In this document: positions 25,461 through 34,243 of the stretch, piece after piece
Layout of the letters: each line of letters opens with the position of its first letter
How positions within the stretch are numbered: the first letter of the stretch is position 1
Assembly (NCBI GenBank): GCA_963668605.1
Contig: OY764903.1
Coordinates: 682,001-746,000, forward strand
DNA: 64,000 nucleotides
Direction of reading: 5' to 3'
From: G963668605 sp963668605
Lineage (GTDB): Bacteria; Acidobacteriota; Terriglobia; Bryobacterales; Bryobacteraceae
Program-made: the position numbers and the translations under genes
Notes under the pieces: model-generated
Seen by the model: the letters and a program-made list of their open reading frames with translations, nothing else
Databases searched by the model: none
What the model was told of the DNA's origin: nothing

Positions 25461-26549
25461 GTGCGTGTTCTCATCGACGCCAGCCCGCTGTTGCTGAAGA
25501 GTGCCGGGGTAAAGAACTACTATTACCACTGGCTCGTCGAACTCAGGCGGCAGGTCGGCGTCGATGCGATCCGCATCTTTCCATTTCTGGAGGATCTGGG
25601 CGATCTCGATCACGAGCAGTCGGTCCTCACTCCGTTCCAGACCTACCCCCGTCTGGCCGCCATGTATTTGGCGCGCCTGGGCCTGAACGCAGTCGTCGAA
25701 TTTGCTGCGCACGGCGCCGGCATCTTCCACGTTTCCAACATCGTCCGCAATCGTTTGAAACACGCCCGGCTCACGGCGACTGTCTTCGACCTCACCTGCC
25801 AAATCATGCCGCAGTTCCATACCGCGGCGAATGTGGAGGCCGATCGGGGTTACATCGAGCACGTGCTCCGTTATGCCGACGGCCTGATTGCGATTTCAGA
25901 GAGCACGAAGCTGGATGCAGTCCGGTTGATAGGAGTCGCGCCGGAGAAGGTTCACGTAATTTATCCCGGTATTGCGGACACATATTTCGATGCCGCTCCC
26001 GTGGCGCGAGAGAAACCGTATGTCCTCTGCGTCGGCACGCTCGAACCACGCAAGAACGTAGGCGTCTTGCTGGATGCGTACGAACAATTGCCCCGCGCCA
26101 CCCGGGAGCAGTTCGATCTGATCCTCGCCGGTCCGCCAGGCTGGCATTCCGAAGCCATTCACCAGAGGCTCCGTGTGGGCATAGCGGGCGTTCACTATTT
26201 GGGCTATGTTCCGGAGAGCGATCTGCCCGGGTTGACGGCGGGCGCGACGGCGCTGGCGTATCCTTCGTTGTACGAGGGCTTCGGCTTTCCGGCGGCGCAG
26301 GCCATGGCGGCGGGCGTGCCCGTGGTCACGTCGAATACTTCCTCGCTGCCCGAGGTGGTGGGCGCCGGCGGCATCGCCGTGGACCCCCACAGCGTTGCGG
26401 AACTCTCCGCGGCGCTGGAGCGCGTGCTGACATCGCCCGCGCTGCGCATGGAGCTAGGCGCAAACGGAAAAAGGCTGGCGCAACAGTTCCGGTGGGAACG
26501 CTGCGCCAGCCTGTCGCTGGAGTTCTTCGAACGCATCAGCGGGGCATAG
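25461..26549 (+). CDS. GT4-family glycosyltransferase
   Basis: The 362-residue enzyme starts at GTG 25461. The C-terminal half has the GT-B donor-binding pattern of family GT4: VLCVGTLEPRKNVGVLLDAY, then LAYPSLYEGFGFPAAQAMAAG with the catalytic E-x7-E region, and PVVTSNTSSLPEVVG. The N-terminal half contains GIFHVSN and an ISESTKLDAVRL segment that shapes the acceptor site. Family members use nucleotide sugars to build glycans. The link to pgk is by position only. Confidence 0.88.
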   Translation: MRVLIDASPLLLKSAGVKNYYYHWLVELRRQVGVDAIRIFPFLEDLGDLDHEQSVLTPFQTYPRLAAMYLARLGLNAVVEFAAHGAGIFHVSNIVRNRLKHARLTATVFDLTCQIMPQFHTAANVEADRGYIEHVLRYADGLIAISESTKLDAVRLIGVAPEKVHVIYPGIADTYFDAAPVAREKPYVLCVGTLEPRKNVGVLLDAYEQLPRATREQFDLILAGPPGWHSEAIHQRLRVGIAGVHYLGYVPESDLPGLTAGATALAYPSLYEGFGFPAAQAMAAGVPVVTSNTSSLPEVVGAGGIAVDPHSVAELSAALERVLTSPALRMELGANGKRLAQQFRWERCASLSLEFFERISGA

Positions 26550-26565
26550 TCTCTCGCGGACTACG

Positions 26566-27465
26566 CTAGAACCGGTAATACATTCCGAGCTGAATCACGC
26601 GCGACGAGTTGAACGTCGAGTTGATTTTTCCGAACGTCGAACTGGTGACGGTAAAACGAGTATTGCTTGTGGTCTCGTTGCCGGCCCAGAACGATGGGTG
26701 GTTCGGCATGTTGTAGGCATCCATGCGCAGATCGATCTTGTGCCGTTCGCGAATCTCAATGCGTTTCATCACCGAGGCATCAAGGTTGAAGTTCCAGGGC
26801 CCCGAGAAGTAGCGGCGCTGGAGATTGCCCACCGTTCCGGCGGTTGGCTGGAAGAAGATCTGTCCCGGGAACAAGGCGCCGCCGTCGCTGCCGACACCGC
26901 GTCCGTCCGCGCCGATCGCGGAAGGATTGATGAAATAGGGTCCGTTGCCGGTCATCACCAGCCCGCCAACCAGGGGTTCGAGGTCGCCCTTAAGGATTTT
27001 CCCGATGCTGGCGGTGTTCGTGCTTGTCGAACGTGCAGCGCGATTGAGCGTCCCGCGATTGGAGAAGATGGAGAACGGCGTGCCCGACTCCAAATTCATG
27101 ATTCCGCTCAGCGACCATCCGCCGAGAATGGAATTCATCCAGGTGCTGCCGCTCCATTTTTTCCCCTTACCGTAAGGCAGCTCATATGTGAAGTTGCCCT
27201 TAACTACATGGGTCAGATCGAAGGGCGCGCGGGCGCGCTCGAGCCGGCCGTTGGCGTTATCGAGAAACGGTTCCAGACGGGTCTGTCCGTCGCCAGTCGT
27301 ATCGCTCATCACCTTGGAGAAGGTGTAGCTGGCCTGTACCTGCAAGCCCTGGCGCATCCTCTTGCGAACTTCGAACTGGAGCGCGTTGTAATTCGAATTC
27401 GAGTCGTTGGCAACCGTGTTCGCCCCCCAAGGCGTTTGGATTCGTGAAGAAGTTGATCGCGCCAT
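26566..27465 (-). pseudogene. TonB-dependent receptor, C-terminal barrel fragment after a frameshift
   Basis: This 299-residue frame continues the receptor encoded at 27257-30157 after a frame change at a run of six G (27423-27428 on the minus strand). It contains barrel strands up to the terminal aromatic motif (VIQLGMYYRF ending in Phe), as expected for an outer-membrane protein. The ATG at 27465 is unlikely to be a real start. Removing one G from the run joins both parts into one protein of about 1190 residues. The shift may be a sequencing error, a phase-variable tract or a true mutation. Confidence 0.75.
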
Positions 27466-30157
27466 TAACTTTGTTGGTCTGATAGAACGAGGCGAGTTCG
27501 CCCGCTTCGCCCTGGCGAATACGGGTTAGAACCGTCGCGTTCGTGAGGTTTCCGCTGCTGCCCAAGAGCGGGAAGACAATCAATGGTTGGCTGCCGGGGA
27601 TGCTGGAGTTGTAAACCGGGTTGAAGCTGCCATTTGTCGCTTGAGACAAAAAGGCGTTGCTCTGTGCCCGTTTAAAGTCGTCGAGGAAGCCGTTTTCCTT
27701 GATGATCACCTGGTTGTAATCGAAGGCGCGCAATAACTTTACGGCATGGTTGCCGAGGTAGCGCATCTCAAAGATCGTCCCCATGGCCTCGTGCTGGATG
27801 CCGAGGGTATATTGCTGCACATAGGGTGCGCGCAAGTTGGGATCCGGCATGCCGAGCGCCCCGGTCGTGGACACCACATAGTTATCTTCCTGCGTGCGCG
27901 GCACCTTGTAGGCCGGAACCGGAATCGCCGGTAAACCGCCCGAAACCGTGGCAACGAGCCCGGTTTGGGTCGCGGTCGAGGACAACCCGATGTTCGTGCT
28001 TATATTGTTGCGCACGGCGGTAATGGTCTCGTCGTTGACGTAGGAGATCGAGTAACCGCCGCGGATGGCCGTCTTACCGCTGCCGGTCACGTCCCATGCG
28101 AAGCCGAAGCTGGGCGCGAGATTGTTCTTGTCGGCGCCGTAGTACGGGCGCCCTACCGAGCCGCCGGCAAAGTCGAACGTCGCTTTCGGATCGAGCAGCG
28201 TGCTGCGCGCGTCGCCTTTCAACAGCGGTAGCAGGAAGAGCGAGTTTTTCTCGTCGAGCGGCGTCCAATATTCGTAGCGCAGACCGAGCGTAAGCGTAAG
28301 GCGCGGCAGCACTTTCCATTTGTCCTGCACGTAACCGGCGAACGTATCGTAGGTGAACTGCCGCAGATTCGTGGCGCCGTTGACGAAGCCCGACGTGCGG
28401 CTGTTGACGTTGAACGTCTGCGCATCGTTGCTGATGATGCTGCCGAGAGTCGTGTACAAACTATTCGCGACCGTCAGATCCGACGAACGGATCCCGGCGA
28501 AGTCGGATGCCACAAAGCCGGTCTTGTTGTTCGAACTGATGCCCAGCGTGTAAGTCGGGATGATGCCCCCGTCGTTGAACGGAGCGGTGCGAATGTACTG
28601 CGACTGGTAGCCAAATGAAATCTGGTGCTTTCCCTTGATCCAATTTGCGTTGTCTTGGATCGTGTAGGTATCGGTATCGCGGCCCTGTCGCAGGAATGTG
28701 TTCACCGGGCTATCGAAAATCAGGCCGCTCAACAGGTACTTCTGGCTTTGATCGCGGGTATTGAACTTGCTGGGGCCGAGATTGAAGCCGCCGCGCAATT
28801 CGTTGGTCAGTGTCGGCGACGCCGTCCAGCGCCACGCGAGACTCAAAAGATGGTTGTGGTTGTCGTTGAAGACCGGCGGCAGCGTGGTGTAGAAATCGCC
28901 CTGATCGGGGCGGTTCACCTTATCGGTCGTGTAGTTATAGGTGCCCGTGAAATTGTGTTTGGGCGAAAGGTAGTAGTCGCCCTTGGTGATGATGTGATTG
29001 CGATCTTCGTTCGAATTCGCGTTGAACAGGTAGCCGGTGGTATTCAAGCCGTCGCCGGCGTCGGTGCTGTTGCCGGCCGGAAGTTGGTCGATCATCGACT
29101 TGATAGCCGGATCGATCTTAATATTCCGGAGACCCAGGATGTTCGCTGAGCGCAACGTGCCAGAGGTGTCCCTATAAGTGAAGTTGCCGGAGGCGGCAGA
29201 AGGGGTCAACACGGTCCTGAGCGTCGATGTCTGCTCACGCAACCGGAATGCCTCGTAGTTTCCGTAGAAGAACAGCTTGTCGCGGATGATGCGTCCGCCG
29301 AGTGATGCGCCCGGCTGGTTCAGATTCAGGAACGGCACGCCGACGCCGGCCTTGTTGTTGAACCAGTCGTTTGCGGCCAGCGCACTGTTGCGGTTGTACC
29401 AATACGCCGCGCCATGAAAGTCGTTGGAACCCGAACGCGAGGAAAGCACCATCTGCGCACCACCGCCACCGCCGATGGTCGATCCGAAATTCGAAGTTGC
29501 AATCGTTACCTCGGCAATCTGGTCAATCGTAGTTTTCGTCGGGATGTAATCCAGCGCGTTCGTGCGGATAAAGTTGTCCTGGATGTTAATGCCGTCGAGT
29601 GTCACATTCGACATCGACGTGCGCATGCCGTTCACGACAGTCGGCCCGCGTCCGCTCGAGACGCCGGCTTGCGTGAGGAACAGCGTGCTGACCTGGCGGT
29701 CCAGGACGGGAAGGCTTTCGATCTGCTTCGCGGTCACCGTGGCCGAAATTTCGCTATTCGTCAACTGCACCGATTGCACGTTGGCCGCGACTTCGACGAC
29801 TTGCTGCGTAGCAGCGACTTCCAGTTTGATTGATGCCAGGCCGGTTTCCTGAATCGGGCTGACCTTCACTTCGCGGAGCACCGTCTTGCTGAAACCCGAA
29901 GCTTCAACCTCGACGTCGTAAACCGCCGGCCGGACCGCGACGAACGCGAACAACCCTGCCTCATTTGTCTTCGCGCTCAAGAGCGCTTCCGTGCCGCCGC
30001 GCAGCAGTACTTTGACGGTAGCGCCGGAGATTGCAGCACCGCTCGGATCTACAACGGATCCGCTCAAGCGGCCAGCCACCTGGGCGTTTGCCGCTCCGGT
30101 TAGTAACGCCAACAGCGCAACCGCGCTGAGCCAGAATCTGAATTGTTTTGAAAACAC
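27257..30157 (-). CDS. Oar-like TonB-dependent receptor with carboxypeptidase-regulatory domain (frameshifted)
   Basis: The reading frame starts at GTG 30157, with AAGGAG six bases upstream; a TTG at 30184 precedes that site. A signal peptide (about 8-26) leads to a carboxypeptidase-regulatory domain (RLSGSVVDPSGAAISGATVK). A plug-like region follows (ATVTAKQIESLPVLDRQVST), then a large barrel with many aromatic strands. Oar-like receptors bind large ligands at the outer membrane of Acidobacteria and Myxococcota and use TonB energy. Near its end the frame changes at a G6 run. The last 55 residues encoded here are therefore out of frame, and the barrel continues in the adjacent fragment. Confidence 0.8.
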   Translation of the reverse strand: MFSKQFRFWLSAVALLALLTGAANAQVAGRLSGSVVDPSGAAISGATVKVLLRGGTEALLSAKTNEAGLFAFVAVRPAVYDVEVEASGFSKTVLREVKVSPIQETGLASIKLEVAATQQVVEVAANVQSVQLTNSEISATVTAKQIESLPVLDRQVSTLFLTQAGVSSGRGPTVVNGMRTSMSNVTLDGINIQDNFIRTNALDYIPTKTTIDQIAEVTIATSNFGSTIGGGGGAQMVLSSRSGSNDFHGAAYWYNRNSALAANDWFNNKAGVGVPFLNLNQPGASLGGRIIRDKLFFYGNYEAFRLREQTSTLRTVLTPSAASGNFTYRDTSGTLRSANILGLRNIKIDPAIKSMIDQLPAGNSTDAGDGLNTTGYLFNANSNEDRNHIITKGDYYLSPKHNFTGTYNYTTDKVNRPDQGDFYTTLPPVFNDNHNHLLSLAWRWTASPTLTNELRGGFNLGPSKFNTRDQSQKYLLSGLIFDSPVNTFLRQGRDTDTYTIQDNANWIKGKHQISFGYQSQYIRTAPFNDGGIIPTYTLGISSNNKTGFVASDFAGIRSSDLTVANSLYTTLGSIISNDAQTFNVNSRTSGFVNGATNLRQFTYDTFAGYVQDKWKVLPRLTLTLGLRYEYWTPLDEKNSLFLLPLLKGDARSTLLDPKATFDFAGGSVGRPYYGADKNNLAPSFGFAWDVTGSGKTAIRGGYSISYVNDETITAVRNNISTNIGLSSTATQTGLVATVSGGLPAIPVPAYKVPRTQEDNYVVSTTGALGMPDPNLRAPYVQQYTLGIQHEAMGTIFEMRYLGNHAVKLLRAFDYNQVIIKENGFLDDFKRAQSNAFLSQATNGSFNPVYNSSIPGSQPLIVFPLLGSSGNLTNATVLTRIRQGEAGELASFYQTNKVNGAINFFTNPNALGGEHGCQRLEFELQRAPVRSSQEDAPGLAGTGQLHLLQGDERYDWRRTDPSGTVSR

Positions 30158-30281
30158 GCTTAACTCCTTACCATTGAACGGCAATTAGAATGCCAGGAAA
30201 AGTATTTAGAATCAACGAGGCACGACTATTGTAACGCAACGCCAATATCCCATTGTGAAAAAGCGGACACCAGCAAAGCAG

Positions 30282-31052
30282 TCAGCGCGAACGCAGGCCG
30301 AAGTCCCAGACCTGGACGTTACTCTTCCCTTCGGTGTACTCCACCACGGCATACTCACCCAACTCTATCGGCTTGACCGGCCAAATTTTGTATAGCCCGT
30401 CTGCCACCTGTTTGCGGAATACTTCCACCAGGTTCATTTCGTCGATCATTTCGTTGGAAATCGGGATCACGCTGATCTTGTCCACCACGCGCGCTCCCTT
30501 CTTCTTTTCGAGGCGGATGATGCCAAAGCGCTGCTCAGCGCTGAGGCGTATGTAAAATTCGGGACGCTCGCCGCTCACAATATTGGAAGAGGTTTCGCCG
30601 TCGAGTTCAACGGTAACTTTGCCTGCCACGATCGGAATCGGGCTCACCGCCTTGAGTACGCTGCGGCCCTTGTTGGTGACCATCTTGCTTTCGGCCGCCT
30701 TAATGGTTCGGAGACTCTCGCCGTCGACGTAATAAACGCCGGGGTCAACGGGAACGCGCTCGATCTCGCGGCGGACAGCACGCTCGGCCTTCTCCTCCGC
30801 GTCGAGCACGACAGCCTCATTCCTTCGCTCTTCTTCGCGCTGTTTGATCTCGCCCTCGGTTTTGCGAATGTCGACGAGTTCCAGCGGAATCTCTTCCCAT
30901 TCGCTGCGCTCGACGCTGTAATAGCGCACACGATCGCCTTCCACTTTGTATTCGCGCACAATGTGAGAGCCGCCGTCTTTGAGGTACAACTTGAGGTTCG
31001 CCGCAACAGCGGATCCGGTGAGCAGAAGGAGCAGCAGCAGGAGACGAATCAT
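30282..31052 (-). CDS. Exported protein of unknown function
   Basis: The 256-residue protein has a strongly hydrophobic signal peptide (MIRLLLLLLLLTGSAVA). A short SH3-like strand pattern follows (LKLYLKDGGSHIVREYKVE, then DRVRYYSVERSEWEEIP). A charged helical region rich in Glu and Arg (about 62-100) is probably a coiled coil, and a beta-rich C-terminal half follows. No catalytic motif was recognised. It lies between the TonB receptor and an aldo/keto reductase gene on the other strand. Confidence 0.65.
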   Translation of the reverse strand: MIRLLLLLLLLTGSAVAANLKLYLKDGGSHIVREYKVEGDRVRYYSVERSEWEEIPLELVDIRKTEGEIKQREEERRNEAVVLDAEEKAERAVRREIERVPVDPGVYYVDGESLRTIKAAESKMVTNKGRSVLKAVSPIPIVAGKVTVELDGETSSNIVSGERPEFYIRLSAEQRFGIIRLEKKKGARVVDKISVIPISNEMIDEMNLVEVFRKQVADGLYKIWPVKPIELGEYAVVEYTEGKSNVQVWDFGLRSR

Positions 31053-31126
31053 CTCAACACCATTATCATCTCAACACGATTGTAGATCACGCGACTGAAG
31101 CTCCCATGATCGTCGATACTATAGGG

Positions 31127-32095
31127 ATGCACTATAGAAGTCTCGGCAGAACTCATTTTGAATTGAGCGAGATCGGGTACGGCGCCTGGGGTATCGGCGG
31201 CCTGCAATGGCTCGGCGGCTCCGACGACGAATCGGTCCGGGCCGTACGGCGCGCTTTCGAGCTTGGTCTCAATTTCATAGACACGGCGCTGGCCTATGGC
31301 GATGGGCACAGCGAGCAACTTGTGGGCCGTCTGGTCCGCGAGTCCGGCCGGAAAATCTTCATCGCGACGAAAGTGCCGCCGAAGAATCAGCAGTGGCCGG
31401 CGCTGGCCGGGATCGGCATCCAAGAGGTATTCCCCTACGATTACATCGTCGCCTCGACGGAAACGAGCCTGCGCAATCTTGGCGTCGAAACGATCGACCT
31501 GCAGCAACTGCATGTCTGGAATCCGGAGTGGATCGGACGCGACGAATGGCGCCGCGCCTTTGAGGACTTGAAGAAAGCCGGAAAGGTGCGCGCGGTGGGT
31601 GTCTCGATCAACGACCATGCTCCCGATTCGGCCTTGGAGCTTGTCGAAACGGGACTGATTGATTCCGTACAGGTGATCTACAACATCTTCGATCAATCGC
31701 CACAGGAGCGTCTCTTCCCGCTGTGCCAGAAAATGGGCGTCGGCGTGCTGGCGCGTGTTCCGCTGGATGAAGGCAGCCTGACCGGAACTATCACGGAAGC
31801 GACACAGTTCGAGCCCGGCGAATTTCGCGAGATGTACTTCCGCGGCGATCGCAAGAAACAGGTGGTGGAGCGCGTAAATGCACTGAAAGCGGACCTTGCC
31901 GGCGTGCCCGGCACGCTGCCGCAGATCGCGCTGCGTTTTTGTATCTCCGATCCGGCGGTCACAAGCGTGATTCCGGGTATGAGGAAAATCAGAAACGTCG
32001 AGAGCAACATGGCCGTCTCAGCTAACGGGGCGCTTGCGCCCGAAATTCTCGAACGGTTGAAAAAGCATGTCTGGGACAAAAACTTTTACAGCTAG
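31127..32095 (+). CDS. Aldo/keto reductase
   Basis: The 322-residue enzyme starts at ATG 31127, the point where the family begins (MHYRSLGRTHFELSEIGYG); an in-frame ATG lies at 31106. It shows the family tetrad: Asp in NFIDTALAYGDGHSE, Tyr four residues later, Lys in FIATKVPPKNQ, and a His in LQQLHVWNPEW. The NADP-binding end is present (FCISDPAVTSVIPGMRKIRN). It reduces carbonyls with NADPH; the substrate is unknown. The gene overlaps the next one by 29 bases. Confidence 0.9.
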   Translation: MHYRSLGRTHFELSEIGYGAWGIGGLQWLGGSDDESVRAVRRAFELGLNFIDTALAYGDGHSEQLVGRLVRESGRKIFIATKVPPKNQQWPALAGIGIQEVFPYDYIVASTETSLRNLGVETIDLQQLHVWNPEWIGRDEWRRAFEDLKKAGKVRAVGVSINDHAPDSALELVETGLIDSVQVIYNIFDQSPQERLFPLCQKMGVGVLARVPLDEGSLTGTITEATQFEPGEFREMYFRGDRKKQVVERVNALKADLAGVPGTLPQIALRFCISDPAVTSVIPGMRKIRNVESNMAVSANGALAPEILERLKKHVWDKNFYS

Positions 32096-32999
32096 CCTCT
32101 TTCTGGCCGCCGCCTCGGCCGGCCTCGCCGCAGACGTGAACTACTTTCCGCTACACACTGGAAATCAATGGATTTACTGGTCCAGTGGTCCGGCGCGCGG
32201 CGGCGCGCTTTCGCTGACGGCGGAGATCCCCAAGTCCGCCGTTTTCGGCGGCGCGGAGTACGCGTTTTACACCGGCCTGGAGGGCGACCAGTATCTGCGC
32301 ATGGACGACAATGGTACGCTCTACGCCTGGGACAGCCAGAGCAAGACGGAAGTGCCAGTGGCTCCATTCGCCGGGGATGACGGCGTCTTCGTACCGCGTC
32401 CCAATCCTTGCGGGCAGAAGGGGAGCATTGTGTCGCGCAGCGCGAAGTACAAGGGCCCGCTCGGCGAGTTCGACAACGCCCTGGAAATCCGCTACTCGCC
32501 CGGGACCTGCGCCGATGCGGGCTTGGAGCGCGAGGTGTATCTGCCGTGGATCGGACTGGTGCAGCGGACCACGACTACGATTGCCGGCCCGCGTACCTAC
32601 GACCTGACCTATGCCCGCATCGGAGGCGTCAACGTGGTGTCTGGACCCGAGGTTTCCTTCAGTCTGGCGCTCGACCAGAATGTGCATCGCAGCACGGAGA
32701 GGCTGCTCGTGCGGCTTTCAGTGCGAAACGTGCTGCCGGACACGTTGCGGCTACAGTTCCGCAGCGGCCAGACGTTTGACGTGGCCATCCGCAACGACAA
32801 GGACGAGCGCGTCTATCTGTGGTCGGCCGACAAGGCCTTTACCATGGCGCTCAAATATATCGACGTAAGCGGCGAGAAGAATTTTCCAGTCGATGTGCCG
32901 CTTGATAAGTTGGCGCCCGGTAATTACACCGTGGACGCATGGCTTACCACGACGAGTCCGGGCGAGTGGCGCGCGTCCGCTCCGCTAGAGATCCGCTAG
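32067..32999 (+). CDS. Exported protein with C-terminal BsuPI-like domain
   Basis: The 310-residue protein starts at ATG 32067 inside the aldo/keto reductase gene. A signal peptide (about 8-22, SLFLAAASAGLAA) precedes a beta-rich region (VNYFPLHTGNQWIYWSSG). The C-terminal 110 residues resemble the BsuPI proteinase-inhibitor-like domain (VRLSVRNVLPDTLRLQF, then FDVAIRNDKDERVYLWSADK, then LAPGNYTVDAWLTT). That domain binds or inhibits proteases in the founding case but is often uncharacterised. Function here is unknown. It ends four bases into the convergent neighbour. Confidence 0.7.
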   Translation: MSGTKTFTASLFLAAASAGLAADVNYFPLHTGNQWIYWSSGPARGGALSLTAEIPKSAVFGGAEYAFYTGLEGDQYLRMDDNGTLYAWDSQSKTEVPVAPFAGDDGVFVPRPNPCGQKGSIVSRSAKYKGPLGEFDNALEIRYSPGTCADAGLEREVYLPWIGLVQRTTTTIAGPRTYDLTYARIGGVNVVSGPEVSFSLALDQNVHRSTERLLVRLSVRNVLPDTLRLQFRSGQTFDVAIRNDKDERVYLWSADKAFTMALKYIDVSGEKNFPVDVPLDKLAPGNYTVDAWLTTTSPGEWRASAPLEIR

Positions 33000-34108
33000 C
33001 GCTGCGCCTCGCAGGTATACATCCGTCCGGGATTCGATCCACCGGTGCACGACCCGGTAGCAAGGTTCTTGTAGGTACAGCCGCCGGTCCAGCACACTGC
33101 GGTGAAGCCGGCGAACGGCGCATTACACTTCGACGGGTCCGGGTTGGTGCCGGTGGAATTGGCCACGTCTCTGCCGGGACAATCGCCCGTGCCGACGCTC
33201 TTCCAACCTCCCGCGGATACGGGCGGCGGCGCCGGCGCAGAGGCGGCAGAACAGGTGTACATCCGTCCCGGGCTCGCTCCACCGGTGCACGACCTCGTGG
33301 CGAGGTTCTTGTAGGTGCAACTGCCCGACCAACACACCGCGGTGAAGCCGGCGAACTGCGTCGTGCACTTCGACGGGTCCGGATTGGGGCCTGTGGAGTT
33401 GGCTACGTCCCTGCCGGGACAGTCGCCCGTGCCGGCACTATTCCAACTGGTCGCGGATACGGGCGGCGGCGCTGGCGTTGCCACCGGCACCACCACCGCC
33501 GCTGCGGCAGAGCAGGTGTACATCCGCCCAGGGCTTCCTCCACCGGTGCACGACCTGGTGGCGAGGTTCTTGTAGGTGCAGGAACCCGACCAACACACTG
33601 CGGTGAAGCCGGCGAACTGCGTCGTGCACTTCGACGGGTCCGGATTGGGGCCGGTGGAATTGGCCACGTCTCTGCCGGGACAGTCGCCCGTGCCGGCACT
33701 CGTCCAGCCTCCTATCGAAGTCGCGGGACTGGCAGGGGCCGATTGCGCCGCTCCTGCCCGAAGCGCGTACCAACCGTATTCCAGGGCGCCCCGGTGGCTG
33801 AAAACTCCCGCCATGGCGTTGCCCTGAAGCTCGAAGAGGAATCCGCGGTATTGCTGGGGAACCGGGAGCCCCAATCCACTGCGCTGCCAATTGATCTCAC
33901 GTCCCTTGATGGTACCTGTGACCGTGTCATCCACTGGGTTCGTGCCGGTAGCCCGCATCCATCCCCGCACTTGCGTACCCGTCTGGAAGAAATGGAGCTC
34001 ATAGACGGGGGACCCATTAGCGGAAAGCATCCATTTCCCGCTGAAATCTTCTCCGAATGCCGCCGTAGCGAGGGACAGGACTGCCAACGTGCGTAGGCAA
34101 TTTACCAT
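32996..34108 (-). CDS. Exported protein with three six-cysteine repeat modules
   Basis: The 370-residue protein has a short signal (LRTLAVLSLATAAFG) and an N-terminal beta-rich domain (about 22-118). Three nearly identical 65-residue modules follow (135-199, 222-286, 302-366), joined by Ala/Pro linkers. Each module starts GTGDCPGRDVANSTG and contains six cysteines in the same order (DCP, SKC, AVC, SC or GC, SC, YTC), so three disulfides per module are likely. The high DNA identity points to recent duplication. No known domain was recognised; adhesion or binding is a guess. Confidence 0.72.
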   Translation of the reverse strand: MVNCLRTLAVLSLATAAFGEDFSGKWMLSANGSPVYELHFFQTGTQVRGWMRATGTNPVDDTVTGTIKGREINWQRSGLGLPVPQQYRGFLFELQGNAMAGVFSHRGALEYGWYALRAGAAQSAPASPATSIGGWTSAGTGDCPGRDVANSTGPNPDPSKCTTQFAGFTAVCWSGSCTYKNLATRSCTGGGSPGRMYTCSAAAAVVVPVATPAPPPVSATSWNSAGTGDCPGRDVANSTGPNPDPSKCTTQFAGFTAVCWSGSCTYKNLATRSCTGGASPGRMYTCSAASAPAPPPVSAGGWKSVGTGDCPGRDVANSTGTNPDPSKCNAPFAGFTAVCWTGGCTYKNLATGSCTGGSNPGRMYTCEAQR

Positions 34109-34243
34109 AAGAAGATCTCCTTATCCATTTTGAGCGAGACGAAAGCCATACTAACACACTGGCTCCGTCCGTCAGATTTCTTCCGGTATACTTCCGGTGA
34201 ACTATACAGCGCGAACCGCGATTCCTGCTAACCTGAATTTTTC

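Noticed and set aside
24290..25474. Long minus-strand frame opposite pgk
   Set aside because: It covers pgk exactly in antisense and shows no domain pattern.
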